A DNA stretch of 35,609 nt, taken from positions 1-35,609 of the forward strand of contig JAISBM010000010.1 of assembly GCA_031266185.1 (NCBI GenBank), given 5' to 3'. Positions 1 to 8,851 of the stretch are shown here, piece by piece; position 1 is the stretch's first letter, and the number at the start of each line of letters is the position of its first letter. The translations under genes were made by a program, and so were the position numbers. The notes under the pieces are model-generated. The model was given only the letters and a program-made list of their open reading frames with translations. It did no database searches and was not told where the DNA came from. Origin of the DNA: Endomicrobium sp. Its GTDB lineage: Bacteria; Elusimicrobiota; Endomicrobiia; Endomicrobiales; Endomicrobiaceae.

Positions 1-1185
1 TTCCCATGCTCTACATATCCTCCTATCACTACTTCCCCTTCTTTCATACTCTTTGCTATCCCTCCTACTGCTCTTACTCCCTCTATACTCATCTCTATTC
101 CACTTTTGTACTTGCTACTTTCTCCTTCTACTCCTACAAACACTTCTACCCCTCTCTTCCCTTTCACTGCTCCCACTGCCTCTTCTATCCCTTTTTCTGC
201 TAAAAAGCCTAGCCCTTGTCCTACCACTATCAACCCTGTTGCTCCTACCTCATTTATCTTCTGCGCTTGCGGCGTCGCCTCTTGCCCCTTTATCTTTAAA
301 CTCAACTCCTTCTGTGTCCCTATCCTCTCATGGATCAACTTTACTAACCCACTCCCTTTATACATCTCTATACTCTTTGCTTGTGTTACTCCATCTTCTG
401 CCTCTATCAAGTTTACTCTGTCCCCTTCTTTTACTTCTCCTTCTGCTTTCCCTACTACTACTACTACGGCCTTCTCTAGATCTACTTTCCAGAATCCCAT
501 CATATATTTACTCGTACCTACTACTTTTATCTTTGCCGGCTCGTTTACTCTTACTTTATTAAAATTATAATTCTCAAAGTCTGTTATTCCACTCACTACT
601 ATTTGTCCTTGTGTCTCTATATTCAATATCCCTCCTCTTCCTCCTCCAAATATCATCGTCTCCTTCCCAAATTTCGGGCTCCCCTTTAGTTCTACTACAT
701 TCCCTCCTCCTGGACCACTTCCTCCATATACATTCCCTTCTACTCCTCCTCCTTCTATACTTACTTTGTTTTCTCTTACTATCCTTTCTGTAGCCCCTTC
801 ATTATTACTTTCTATTCTCCCTCCGTATACATCTCCCTTTATATATGCATTTATTATCTCCACCTCATTCCCGTCTACTTTCCCTCTCTGAAAACATTTT
901 CCTCCATATACTTCCCCTTCTACTTTCCCTCCTACTATCCTTACTATATTACTACTTACTACTGTACTAGTATCTCCTACATTTACAACCCCTCCAATCA
1001 CATTCTTTACACTTGCATTATTTATTCTCACTGCATTCGATGTCGCTGTCCCGTTACCCTCTACTCTCCCTCCATATATATTCTCCTGTGTTACTTTTCT
1101 ATCTATTACTACTTCCCTCCCCAGCATATGCCCTCACAGCAAGTAAAATCATCATCATACTTATCACAACCTTCACTTTCTTCAT
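1..1185 (-). pseudogene. Autotransporter adhesin, frameshifted after its signal peptide; runs off the left edge
   Basis: Read on the minus strand, an ATG at 1185 sits 6 nt after a clear Shine-Dalgarno (GGAGG). It begins a typical signal peptide (MKKVKVV, hydrophobic core, ending VRAYAG) that stops at TAG, 1101-1099. One base over, an uninterrupted frame runs from about 1133 to the window edge, about 375 codons. It encodes Gly/Val/Glu-rich passenger repeats of the type VEGNVYGG / IYGGRVEG / VIGGVV. A tail with VEVFVGVEGESSKYKSG resembles the start of an autotransporter beta-barrel (PF03797 type). Removing one G from the GGGGAGGG tract near 1119-1122 would fuse the signal peptide smoothly to GREVVIDRK. 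The pyrimidine-rich plus strand is a by-product of purine-rich codons here. It is either a recent pseudogene, a phase-variable gene or a sequencing slip. The 3' end lies outside the window. Confidence 0.75.
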
Positions 1186-1440
1186 TCTCTTCCTCCTATT
1201 TTTTAAAACTACTCTTTTACTTTACCCTGCTTGCGACACTGCTCTTGCCTTCTTCATTTCCTTTGTTAATGTTCTATCTACCACACATTGGCCATTGGCA
1301 TTATGTACTCTTCATATGACCTTAGTATTTACACAAATTCTCTCATCATATACTACCCCTCAAGTACCTATTTACTCATTAACCATACCATTTTTCTACT
1401 AATTTATCTTTAAAAGAAACAAGGATTAACAAACATATAG

Positions 1441-1731
1441 GGCAAAGAAGTGCAAGTAATACGTTATAACAAAGAAGCAAATCTAGTAAAAGCCAATGTG
1501 CAGGGAGAATATATAGCAGTGATAGGTGAACAAGCAGCAAGTTTAGAAAGAAGGATGTCAGATGGAAGAGATACTTTACTTAACAAAATAGATTCAGGAC
1601 CAGAAGGGCAAGGTATCGCACCAAGTTAGTGGGGAAAAGTTTAAAAAAGGAATTGTAATTTATACTGGAAACGAGCTCGTACCGTTTGGGGGAAATATGA
1701 GGGTAGTGCCAGTAAATTATTTGTGGGAGTA
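1441..1731 (+). pseudogene. Decayed remnant, 3' part a DUF4143/AAA ATPase C-terminus
   Basis: Two short frames abut here with no usable start. Frame 1 (1441-1629) reads GKEVQVIRYNKEANL and on to QGIAPS*, with an ASLERRMSDGRD stretch; I do not recognise it. Frame 2 (about 1625-1731) encodes VSGEKFKKGIVIYTGNEL, then a PFGGNMRVVPVNYLWE end. This matches the usual C-terminus of ATP-binding DUF4143 proteins (gi-vlYtG-e-vpfg--l-avP---LW). The frame change at about 1627 and the absence of the ATPase domain mark it as a leftover. Whether the two pieces come from the same gene is unclear. The region 1186-1440 between it and the autotransporter start holds only short broken frames. Confidence 0.5.
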
Positions 1732-1741
1732 AAACCAAAAC

Positions 1742-2218
1742 CTAACAACCTAAACTAAGCGCTCTTTCTACTTGTTTTAAGTCAGTGTCAGTAGCAGAAC
1801 ATCCGTCTTTTATAAGTGGAACAAACTGTACAGCTAAATTTTTTTCTTTTAGCATTTTAAATGCTAGGTTGCCTTCAAAAAAGCAAGCAATGCCAACAAT
1901 AGCTTGCGGTTTTTGTTCTTGTATAATTTTAGTTATTGTTCTTCCACCTTTTACAACGTATAGTGCCATATAGTTTAACTTTTTTGCAAGTTTGCTAATT
2001 TGAGCTATTTTGCAACCGCCACACTCTGCGCATATATAATAACTATCTTTTTCAATAGCAGTGCACACAGCCGTGTTTCTCATACAGTGGGGAGCAAAAA
2101 CAATACGTGCGTTAAGAGTTACGGAAGCAAATTTTTTCTCTTGTAGTTTGTTTTGCTTAGCTGTAAAAACTATATAGGATTGTTCTTTACTTTTTTTGAC
2201 TAACTCACACAATTTCAT
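1742..2218 (-). CDS. DUF116 family protein (Cys-rich, putative metal or redox protein)
   Basis: A 158-residue protein with the DUF116 signature: FAPHCMRN near the N-terminus, a CAECGGCKI cysteine cluster in the middle, VVKGGRTITK, then IVGIACFFE and a PLIKDGCSATDTD near the C-terminus. The spacing of these Cys motifs fits a metal or Fe-S binding fold. No enzymatic activity has been established for the family to my knowledge. It starts at ATG 2218 without a strong Shine-Dalgarno. It is divergent from glf, so 2219-2324 probably carries promoters for both. It has no evident link to glycan synthesis and may be a housekeeping gene at the locus border. It appears full length. Confidence 0.75.
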   Translation of the reverse strand: MKLCELVKKSKEQSYIVFTAKQNKLQEKKFASVTLNARIVFAPHCMRNTAVCTAIEKDSYYICAECGGCKIAQISKLAKKLNYMALYVVKGGRTITKIIQEQKPQAIVGIACFFEGNLAFKMLKEKNLAVQFVPLIKDGCSATDTDLKQVERALSLGC

Positions 2219-2238
2219 AAAAGAATTCTAACAAAAAG

Positions 2239-2267
2239 TTGATTATAAGATCAAAAAAAGATAGAAT
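2239..2267 (+). promoter_or_regulatory. Sigma-70-like promoter upstream of glf
   Basis: TTGATT at 2239-2244 and TAGAAT at 2262-2267 are separated by exactly 17 nt in the divergent gap between the DUF116 gene and glf. Transcription would begin about 50 nt before the glf ATG and could drive the long same-strand glycan run that follows. This is a consensus match only, in very A+T-rich DNA where chance matches are common. Confidence 0.45.
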
Positions 2268-2324
2268 CGTCTTTATAAATAACACCTGCAATTGCTAAAA
2301 TAATAAATTTAATATGGTAAGAAA

Positions 2325-3428
2325 ATGTCAAAGGTAAAAAATCTTATTGTTGGGTGTGGTTTTTCAGGAGCGACGCTAGCTCGGAAAATAGTGCAAGAGC
2401 GTAAAGAAAAAGTAGTTATCATAGATATTAAAGACCATATAGCAGGTAACTGCTATGATTATAGAGACAACAATGGCATTTGTATTCACAAATACGGTAC
2501 GCATATATTCCATACAAACTTAAAGCCAGTTTGGGACTTTGTTAGCAGATTTACTAAGTGGTATCCTTATCAACACAAGGTAAAGGGACTAGTAGGCGGT
2601 CAACTTGTCCCAATTCCATTTAACCTAAATTCTTTACATCAAGTTTTTCCTAAATCGTTAGCAAACGAAATAGAGTTGTGTCTTCTGGAAAAGTTTGGAT
2701 TTAATAAAAAAGTCCCTATTTTAGAGTTGCGTAAAACAAACGATAAAGATTTAACTTTTTTAGCAGAATATATTTATCAAAAAATTTTCTTAGAATACAC
2801 TTTAAAGCAATGGGGAATGAAGCCAGAAGATATGGACCCTGCAGTTTCTGGGAGAGTGCCTATTTATATTAGTCGTGATGACAGATACTTTCAAGACAAG
2901 TATCAAGGTATCCCTATAGAAGGGTATACAGGGCTTGTGTTAAAAATGTTAGATCATCCAAACATAGAAATTAAACTTTCTACAGTATTTTCAAAAGAAA
3001 TGGAATATGAAAGGTTGTTTTATAGTGGACCAATCGATGAGTTTTTTGAGTACAAGCTGGGTGAGTTGCCATATCGTAGCATAAAGCTAGATTTTTTGGA
3101 ATTTCCATATTCTAAGTTTCAAGAAGCTGCAGTTATAAATTATCCATGCAATTATGATTTTACGCGTATAGGTGAGTACAAATGGTTTTTAAATAATAAG
3201 TCAGACAAAACGGTTGTATCATATGAATATCCAGAAGAATTTAAGATAGGTAAAAATGAAAGATATTATCCAATAGTAAAAGAAGAAAGCCAAACACTTT
3301 ACAACAAATATCTTGAGTTAGCTAAAGGAACACCAAATATATATTTTCTGGGAAGGCTTGGCGACTATAAATATTATGATATGGATAAAGCTGTTGAGCG
3401 GGCATTTAATTTGTTTGAAGAAATTTAA
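2325..3428 (+). CDS. glf: UDP-galactopyranose mutase
   Basis: A flavoenzyme that interconverts UDP-galactopyranose and UDP-galactofuranose in the cytoplasm, supplying Galf for surface glycans. The 367-residue length is typical. The N-terminal FAD-binding GCGFSGATLARKI (residues about 10-22) and the strongly conserved HKYGTHIFHTN follow family order. The C-terminal half has FLGRLGDYKYYDMDKA, the usual end motif that closes the FAD site. The start ATG lies just before the hydrophobic beta strand of the Rossmann fold, as expected. It is the first gene of the plus-strand glycan run. The next gene starts 140 nt later, a gap with no recognisable gene. No defects are visible. Confidence 0.93.
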   Translation: MSKVKNLIVGCGFSGATLARKIVQERKEKVVIIDIKDHIAGNCYDYRDNNGICIHKYGTHIFHTNLKPVWDFVSRFTKWYPYQHKVKGLVGGQLVPIPFNLNSLHQVFPKSLANEIELCLLEKFGFNKKVPILELRKTNDKDLTFLAEYIYQKIFLEYTLKQWGMKPEDMDPAVSGRVPIYISRDDRYFQDKYQGIPIEGYTGLVLKMLDHPNIEIKLSTVFSKEMEYERLFYSGPIDEFFEYKLGELPYRSIKLDFLEFPYSKFQEAAVINYPCNYDFTRIGEYKWFLNNKSDKTVVSYEYPEEFKIGKNERYYPIVKEESQTLYNKYLELAKGTPNIYFLGRLGDYKYYDMDKAVERAFNLFEEI

Positions 3429-3569
3429 AGAAAATGGCCTTACAACTTTAATTTAATCAGGTTTAGGATAAAGGGCAAAGTTTTTATTCAATTGTTTGTT
3501 GATTTAAAAGAATTAAAATGACTTAGACAAATAATTATAAGCAGCGTAAAAATAATATTGGAAATAAAA

Positions 3570-4628
3570 ATGATGAAGCAAAATCCTAAATTATCAGTTA
3601 TAATCCCGATTTATAATACAGAAAAATATTTACGTAAATGTTTAGACAGTGTTATAAACCAAACATTAAAAGATATAGAAATTATATGTATTAATGATTG
3701 CTCGCTAGACAAATCTGCTGACGTGTTAAGCGAATATGCACAAAAAGATAAAAGAATTAAAGTTAGCAACAATGTAAAAAACGAAGGATTATCTTTTACG
3801 CGAAATGTTGGCCTGGACATTGCAAAAGGCGAATATATAGCGTTTGTTGATAGTGATGATTATATAAAACTTAAAGCGTACGAATTAATGTATGATAAGG
3901 CAAAGGTTACAAATGCAGATGTAGTTTGTGGAAAAGTCCAATGTGTACTGGAAACTCAAGATATAGCAAATCAAGAGCTGACTTCAATATTAAAGTCAAA
4001 ACAAGCTTATTTTGACAAGAGTACTTTAAAGGAAGGACTTTATAAAGTTTCAAGGGATATTAACACCATGATAGCAGTTGTATGGAATAAATTGTATAAA
4101 AAGACTATAGTTGACAAATATCATCTACGTTTTCCTGAAGGACTAATAAGAGAAGATGAAGCTTGGCTTTGGTATTACATGTCAAAAATTAAAAGTGTTT
4201 ACTATATAGAAGATGTAATATACGAGTATCTTATAAGACAAGATGGCATTATAAATAATATGAGTAAAGACAATAGCAAGGTTGTTGATTTGATATATAT
4301 CCAAGATTGCATAATAGAACATTTAAAAGAGTATAAACTTTTTAAGAAGTATAAAAAATATGTTGTTGGTATGTTTAGGAGAAATGTTGAAACCTTATAT
4401 AACGAAGCAAAAAATAAGAATCTTATTTACAAAGAATCTAATAAAGTTATAAAGAAGTATGGGTTAAGTATAGATATAAACTATGGCAATGTAAAGAAGA
4501 TATATGTAAAATTTTTAGGCATTAGAGTGTTAAAGATTGTAAAAAGTGATTATAAAATAAAAGTATATTTTTTAAGTTTTATTCCTTTTGTTAGTGTGAT
4601 ATGCAGTAACAAGAATCTTAGTTTGTAG
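3570..4628 (+). CDS. GT2 family glycosyltransferase
   Basis: A cytoplasmic inverting GT-A glycosyltransferase that adds one sugar to the growing lipid-linked repeat unit; donor and acceptor are not predictable. The N-terminal strand SVIIPIYNTEKYLRKCLDS is the family nucleotide-binding start. IEIICINDCSLDKS and IAFVDSDDYI (DxD-like, residues about 90-100) form the donor/metal site. The C-terminal third is Lys/Tyr-rich and ends with the short YVKFLGIRVLKI tail common to this family. A TTG at 3558 could extend the protein, but the ATG pair at 3570/3573, with GGA 7 nt upstream, fits better. It is closely related to the next gene and shares a 31-nt identical segment with it. Confidence 0.88.
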   Translation: MMKQNPKLSVIIPIYNTEKYLRKCLDSVINQTLKDIEIICINDCSLDKSADVLSEYAQKDKRIKVSNNVKNEGLSFTRNVGLDIAKGEYIAFVDSDDYIKLKAYELMYDKAKVTNADVVCGKVQCVLETQDIANQELTSILKSKQAYFDKSTLKEGLYKVSRDINTMIAVVWNKLYKKTIVDKYHLRFPEGLIREDEAWLWYYMSKIKSVYYIEDVIYEYLIRQDGIINNMSKDNSKVVDLIYIQDCIIEHLKEYKLFKKYKKYVVGMFRRNVETLYNEAKNKNLIYKESNKVIKKYGLSIDINYGNVKKIYVKFLGIRVLKIVKSDYKIKVYFLSFIPFVSVICSNKNLSL

Positions 4629-4664
4629 TAAAAATACAATTTGATTAACTTACAAGGTTTGAGT

Positions 4665-5756
4665 GTGAGCCAAGAATTAAAAGTATCCATTGTGGTGCCA
4701 GTATATAATGTAGAAAAATATTTACGACAATGTCTAGACAGTGTTATAAACCAAACATTAAAAGACATTGAGATAGTTATTGTAAATGATGGCTCCACTG
4801 ACAACAGTCTTAAAATAATTAAGGAGTATGGAGATAAAGATACTCGTATAAAAGTTATAGATAAACAGAACGAAGGTTACGGGAAAACAGTAAATCGTGG
4901 GCTTGATATTGCAAAGGGCCAATATGTAGGTATTATAGAGTCAGATGACTGGATTGAACCTGACATGTTTGAAAAGTTATATAACATTGCAAAATCAAAT
5001 GACGTTGACGTTGTAAGGTCTGCATATTATGAGTACTGTTCAACTATATCCAAAAAACAAGATAAAGTTGTAGAGTGGGCGATTCCATATGGCTCTTTAG
5101 ATAGAATAGTTTATCCAACAGAAACAAAAGAAGTATTTTTTAAAGGTCAACAAGTATGGTCATTTATATATGAAAGGGCTTTCCTAAACAATAATAAAAT
5201 ACGTTTTTTGGAAACTCCAGGGGCATCATATCAGGATTTGTCTTTTAGTTTTAAAGTTTTAGCATTGGCTCGATCAGCTTATTTTGTAAAGGATGCCTTT
5301 GTACATTATCGTATAGATAATGTAAATTCGTCAGTAAATAGTAAGAGTAAAGCTTTTTGTGTTTGTGATGAGTTTAAAGAAATTGGTAGATTTATTGATA
5401 AGCACCCTAGTATAAAATCAAAAATAAAAATGGTATCTAATAAGTGTAAGTTTGGTAGTTATAGATGGAATTTTTATAGATTACAAGGCAAAGAAAGGAA
5501 ATCTTTTGCAAAAGCTATGCAAAGAGAGCTTAAATATGATTTAAAAAATGGGAATTTTGATAAATCTTTATATACACGTAGAGAGTATAAGGATTATAAG
5601 TATTTTGCCAATTACGGGAATAAATTGTATGGGGCGTGGTATTATTTCTTAAAAATGTTAAGATCTTTTTTTGATATATTTATTCATGTTGCTACTAATA
5701 GTAATGCAAAGAGAATCTTTGTTTTGGGAATAAGGGTTTATAAGCGTAAAGTATAG
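4665..5756 (+). CDS. GT2 family glycosyltransferase
   Basis: A cytoplasmic GT-A glycosyltransferase of about 363 residues. VSIVVPVYNVEKYLRQCLDS opens the fold, IVIVNDGSTDNS binds nucleotide, and VGIIESDDWIEPDMFEK supplies the DxD-like site. A WSFIYERAFLNNNKIRF segment followed by GASYQDLSF resembles the acceptor half of WaaV/RfaJ-like GT2 proteins. It ends in a Lys/Arg-rich FVLGIRVYKRKV tail. No ATG precedes the conserved strand. GTG 4665, with AGG 7 nt upstream, is my preferred start; TTG 4641 or 4659 are alternatives. It follows the preceding GT by a 36-nt gap. The first 60 codons of the domain look recently duplicated from, or converted by, the neighbour. Confidence 0.85.
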   Translation: MSQELKVSIVVPVYNVEKYLRQCLDSVINQTLKDIEIVIVNDGSTDNSLKIIKEYGDKDTRIKVIDKQNEGYGKTVNRGLDIAKGQYVGIIESDDWIEPDMFEKLYNIAKSNDVDVVRSAYYEYCSTISKKQDKVVEWAIPYGSLDRIVYPTETKEVFFKGQQVWSFIYERAFLNNNKIRFLETPGASYQDLSFSFKVLALARSAYFVKDAFVHYRIDNVNSSVNSKSKAFCVCDEFKEIGRFIDKHPSIKSKIKMVSNKCKFGSYRWNFYRLQGKERKSFAKAMQRELKYDLKNGNFDKSLYTRREYKDYKYFANYGNKLYGAWYYFLKMLRSFFDIFIHVATNSNAKRIFVLGIRVYKRKV

Positions 5757-5804
5757 TTTCTATATGAGATTAAATTATTATTGTTTTTTTGTGAGAATTA
5801 AGAT

Positions 5805-6842
5805 ATGCCGAAAGTATCAGTTATAGTGCCTATATATAATGTAGAAAAGTACTTGTCTAGGTGTTTAGATTCTTTATTGAATCAAACGTTAAGAGATATA
5901 GAAATTATTTGTGTTGAAGATTATTCTACAGATAATTCCAGATCTGTTTTAAAAGAGTATGGGCAAAGAGATTCAAGAGTAAAAATACTCTATAATAAAT
6001 TTAACTCTGGGCTTGCTACAACTCGTAATAATGGTCTTAAAGTAGTCGAATCTGGTTATATTATGTTTTGTGATTCTGATGATTATTATGATCAAAGTAT
6101 GTGCCTTAAATTATATAACGCAATAAATAATTGTAATTGCGAAATAGCTGTATGTGGTATTAATGTAATTTATGAAGATAAAAGCGGGTTGCCCTACAAA
6201 GAAAGCGATAAAAAATATTATGCTATAAAATATGATGGATTAATAAAAGTTACAAATAAGATAGTTTTGAATACTGATGTTTCGAGCTGTAATAAGATTT
6301 TTAAAAGGGAAATAATTGAAGAAAATAACATAACATTTCCGGATGGTCTTTTGTTTGAAGATGCGAGTTTTTACTTTTGTTATATGATATTTTGTAAAAA
6401 TATATTTTTTATAAAAGACAAACTGTATAATTATGTTAGACGAGAAAACGGGATCATGTCAGAGTTAATAGAAAAAAATAGTATTAGAGCGATAGAACAT
6501 CTTTATATAGCAGAGAAAATATATGATTTTTTAGTTATTAAAAATATTTTTAAAAACAATAAAGAGTTATTTTTTGAAATATTTAAAAGTTTCTTTTTGT
6601 TTGCTTTTAATCATAGCCAACAACGAGAACGAATTTATGTAATAAATGAATGTGAAAGTTTTTTAAAGAAAAAAGAATTAACTTTTATAAAACAAGAAAT
6701 GAAATACATTGTTAAAGAAATATATTCTAAACAGAATAAATTTTACCCAATAAAAAGATTTTTTATCAATTTGTTATGTGGTTTAATTCCACATAAAACT
6801 AAAAGAAAGAATCTAAGAAAAAAACTTTTAGAGAGGATATAA
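5805..6842 (+). CDS. GT2 family glycosyltransferase
   Basis: The third tandem GT-A glycosyltransferase, 345 residues. KVSVIVPIYNVEKYLSRCLD, IEIICVEDYSTDNS and YIMFCDSDDYYDQ give the donor-binding half. NKIFKREIIEENNITFPDG followed by FEDASFYF marks the acceptor-side region found in this subfamily. The C-terminus is Lys-rich (RKNLRKKLLERI) and may touch the membrane surface. The ATG start is immediately before the first strand, with only a weak Shine-Dalgarno. It lies 48 nt after the preceding glycosyltransferase and 31 nt before the next. It would add one residue of the oligosaccharide; substrate unknown. Confidence 0.88.
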   Translation: MPKVSVIVPIYNVEKYLSRCLDSLLNQTLRDIEIICVEDYSTDNSRSVLKEYGQRDSRVKILYNKFNSGLATTRNNGLKVVESGYIMFCDSDDYYDQSMCLKLYNAINNCNCEIAVCGINVIYEDKSGLPYKESDKKYYAIKYDGLIKVTNKIVLNTDVSSCNKIFKREIIEENNITFPDGLLFEDASFYFCYMIFCKNIFFIKDKLYNYVRRENGIMSELIEKNSIRAIEHLYIAEKIYDFLVIKNIFKNNKELFFEIFKSFFLFAFNHSQQRERIYVINECESFLKKKELTFIKQEMKYIVKEIYSKQNKFYPIKRFFINLLCGLIPHKTKRKNLRKKLLERI

Positions 6843-6873
6843 GCCAACATAATTTAAGTGTTGGATATTTATT

Positions 6874-7839
6874 ATGTCTAAATTCAAAATTACTTGTGTA
6901 GCCCCAAGCTATAATCATGAAAAGTTTGTAGGATTTTTTATAGAAAGTGTTTTAAATCAAACAGAGCAGAATTTTGAATTGATCATTGTTGATGATGGTT
7001 CGCAAGATAAAAATGTTGATGCAATATTGAAGTTTAAAGATAAAAGAATAAAACTTATCAGGCATGAATATAACAAGGGGATAGGACAAGCATTAAATAC
7101 TGCATTCAAATTTGCAAGAGGGAAGTATATTGTATTTGCTGGGACTGATGATATTTTTGAGCCTGTTCACTTTGAAACAGTATCAAGATATCTTGATACC
7201 AATCCTAATGTTGGTGCATATTATTGTAGTTGTAGTTTGATAGATAACAAAAATAACAAAATAGAAGATCTTAACAATATGTATGTGAGAAAAAATATAA
7301 ATAGATTTGACATTTTGAATACTATATTTTTTTTAGGTAATAATCTCTTAGATCCAGGAAAGGCTATAAGATATAAAATTGTAAAGAAACAGATTCCTTT
7401 TAGTGCTAGCTTATTATCTTTAAGTGATGTACAAAGTCATGTAAAAGTTGCTTTAAATAGTGATATATATACGAGTGATAAAAAACTTGTAAAATATCGC
7501 TTTTCAGGAGTTAGCAATACTAAGTGTGATTTTTTTTATAGAAGAGAACAACTGGAAACAGAGCTGTTGATGGATAGTTTTTTGAAAATAAAAGATATAG
7601 GCTTATTAGAAAAAATATTTAAAAATAAAATCGCAGAAATTAACTTGCTCCCGTTTAAAGACACTATTCCCTACTTTTTGGGTAGGATGGCGTTGTTGTC
7701 GGATAATAATACCAGAAAGGAATGGGGATATAGAACAATTTTAAGATTTTTGGAAAACGAAACAAATTTTTCAGTTGTTTATAAAAGGTATAATCAGGAT
7801 TTTAAAGACTTGTATAATTTGATGAAAGATATTCCATAA
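6874..7839 (+). CDS. GT2 family glycosyltransferase (divergent from the three upstream)
   Basis: A 321-residue GT-A glycosyltransferase with KITCVAPSYNHEKFVGFFIE at the N-terminus, FELIIVDDGSQDKN for nucleotide contact and YIVFAGTDDIFEP in place of the usual SDD (TDD here). The second half differs from the upstream trio. It has an LGNNLLDPGKAIRY stretch and an SDVQSHVKVAL segment, typical of a separate GT2 branch whose acceptors are unknown. It lies 22 nt before rfbB, which suggests co-transcription. The start codon choice is clear (ATG 6874, in phase with the first strand). No truncation is seen. Confidence 0.85.
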   Translation: MSKFKITCVAPSYNHEKFVGFFIESVLNQTEQNFELIIVDDGSQDKNVDAILKFKDKRIKLIRHEYNKGIGQALNTAFKFARGKYIVFAGTDDIFEPVHFETVSRYLDTNPNVGAYYCSCSLIDNKNNKIEDLNNMYVRKNINRFDILNTIFFLGNNLLDPGKAIRYKIVKKQIPFSASLLSLSDVQSHVKVALNSDIYTSDKKLVKYRFSGVSNTKCDFFYRREQLETELLMDSFLKIKDIGLLEKIFKNKIAEINLLPFKDTIPYFLGRMALLSDNNTRKEWGYRTILRFLENETNFSVVYKRYNQDFKDLYNLMKDIP

Positions 7840-7861
7840 AATTAGGTAAGAGAGATGATAT

Positions 7862-8845
7862 ATGAAATTGCTAGTTACAGGCGGAGCTGGTTTTATTGGT
7901 AATTGCTTCATAAGGCACATGTTGAGTAAATATCCAAGTTATAAAATTACTAATTTAGATGCACTTACATATGCAGGGAATTTTGCAAATCTTAACGATG
8001 TAAAAGATAGCCCTAACTATGAGTTTGTTCATGGCAATATATGTGATAAAGAGTTGGTACAACAACTAATTAAAAACATTGATGTAATAGTAAATTTTGC
8101 TGCAGAAAGTCATGTAGATCGTTCAATTACAGGACCTGAAGTTTTTATTGACACAAATGTTAAAGGGACATTAAATCTTTTACAAGCGGCAAAAGATGTT
8201 GAGGTTGGTCGATATCTACAGGTTTCAACAGATGAAGTTTATGGTAGCCTTGGTCCACAAGGTTATTTTTACGAAACAACTCCAGTTGCTCCTAGTTCCC
8301 CATATTCTGCATCAAAAGCAAGTGCAGATATGCTTGCGCGAGCATATTTTGAAACTTACAAACTTCCAGTATTAATTACTAGATGTTCAAATAATTATGG
8401 ACCTTACCAATATCCTGAAAAACTAATACCATTTTTTGTGTTACAGTTGTTAAAAGGAAAAAAAGTGCCAGTTTATGGTGATGGGTTAAATGTTCGTGAT
8501 TGGCTTTATGTTTATGATCACTGTGCGGCTATAGATGTAGTTTTACATAAAGGCAAAATTGGAGAGGTGTATAATGTTGGTGGCCATAATGAAAAAAGTA
8601 ATTTAGAGATTACGCATATTATTCTTAAAGCAATGGGCAAAGATGAAGGTTCAGTTGAGTATGTAAAAGATAGGCTTGGGCATGACCGCAGATATGCAAT
8701 TTGTAATGATAAAATTCAATCAGAGCTTGGGTGGAATCCATCATTTACTTTTGAAGAAGGCATTAAATTGACTATAGATTGGTATTTGAATAATATGAAT
8801 TGGATTGAAGAGATAGAAGCACGAAAAAATAATATTTCAAAGTGA
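7862..8845 (+). CDS. rfbB: dTDP-glucose 4,6-dehydratase
   Basis: An extended short-chain dehydrogenase that converts dTDP-glucose to dTDP-4-keto-6-deoxyglucose, using bound NAD+ as hydride shuttle. The NAD-binding GGAGFIGNCF lies at residues 6-15. NFAAESHVDRSI is the hallmark of the dTDP-glucose branch, STDEVYGSLG (about residue 123) carries the catalytic Thr-Asp-Glu, and PYSASKASADML the catalytic Tyr/Lys. CSNNYGPYQYPEKLIP and the WLYVYDHC segment also match. At 327 residues it is slightly short but complete. It feeds the fdtA/fdtB/acetyltransferase set at 30-32 kb and pairs with rfbA at 11 kb. Unusually, it is separated from rfbA by a methyltransferase and a glycosyltransferase. Confidence 0.93.
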   Translation: MKLLVTGGAGFIGNCFIRHMLSKYPSYKITNLDALTYAGNFANLNDVKDSPNYEFVHGNICDKELVQQLIKNIDVIVNFAAESHVDRSITGPEVFIDTNVKGTLNLLQAAKDVEVGRYLQVSTDEVYGSLGPQGYFYETTPVAPSSPYSASKASADMLARAYFETYKLPVLITRCSNNYGPYQYPEKLIPFFVLQLLKGKKVPVYGDGLNVRDWLYVYDHCAAIDVVLHKGKIGEVYNVGGHNEKSNLEITHIILKAMGKDEGSVEYVKDRLGHDRRYAICNDKIQSELGWNPSFTFEEGIKLTIDWYLNNMNWIEEIEARKNNISK

Positions 8846-8851
8846 GAAAAG

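Noticed and set aside
6-1402. Several plus-strand open frames rich in Leu, Ser, Pro and Tyr across the first 1.4 kb
   Set aside because: They are the complement of a purine-rich minus-strand autotransporter gene with recognisable repeats and beta-barrel start. The plus-strand translations are low-complexity and have no Shine-Dalgarno.
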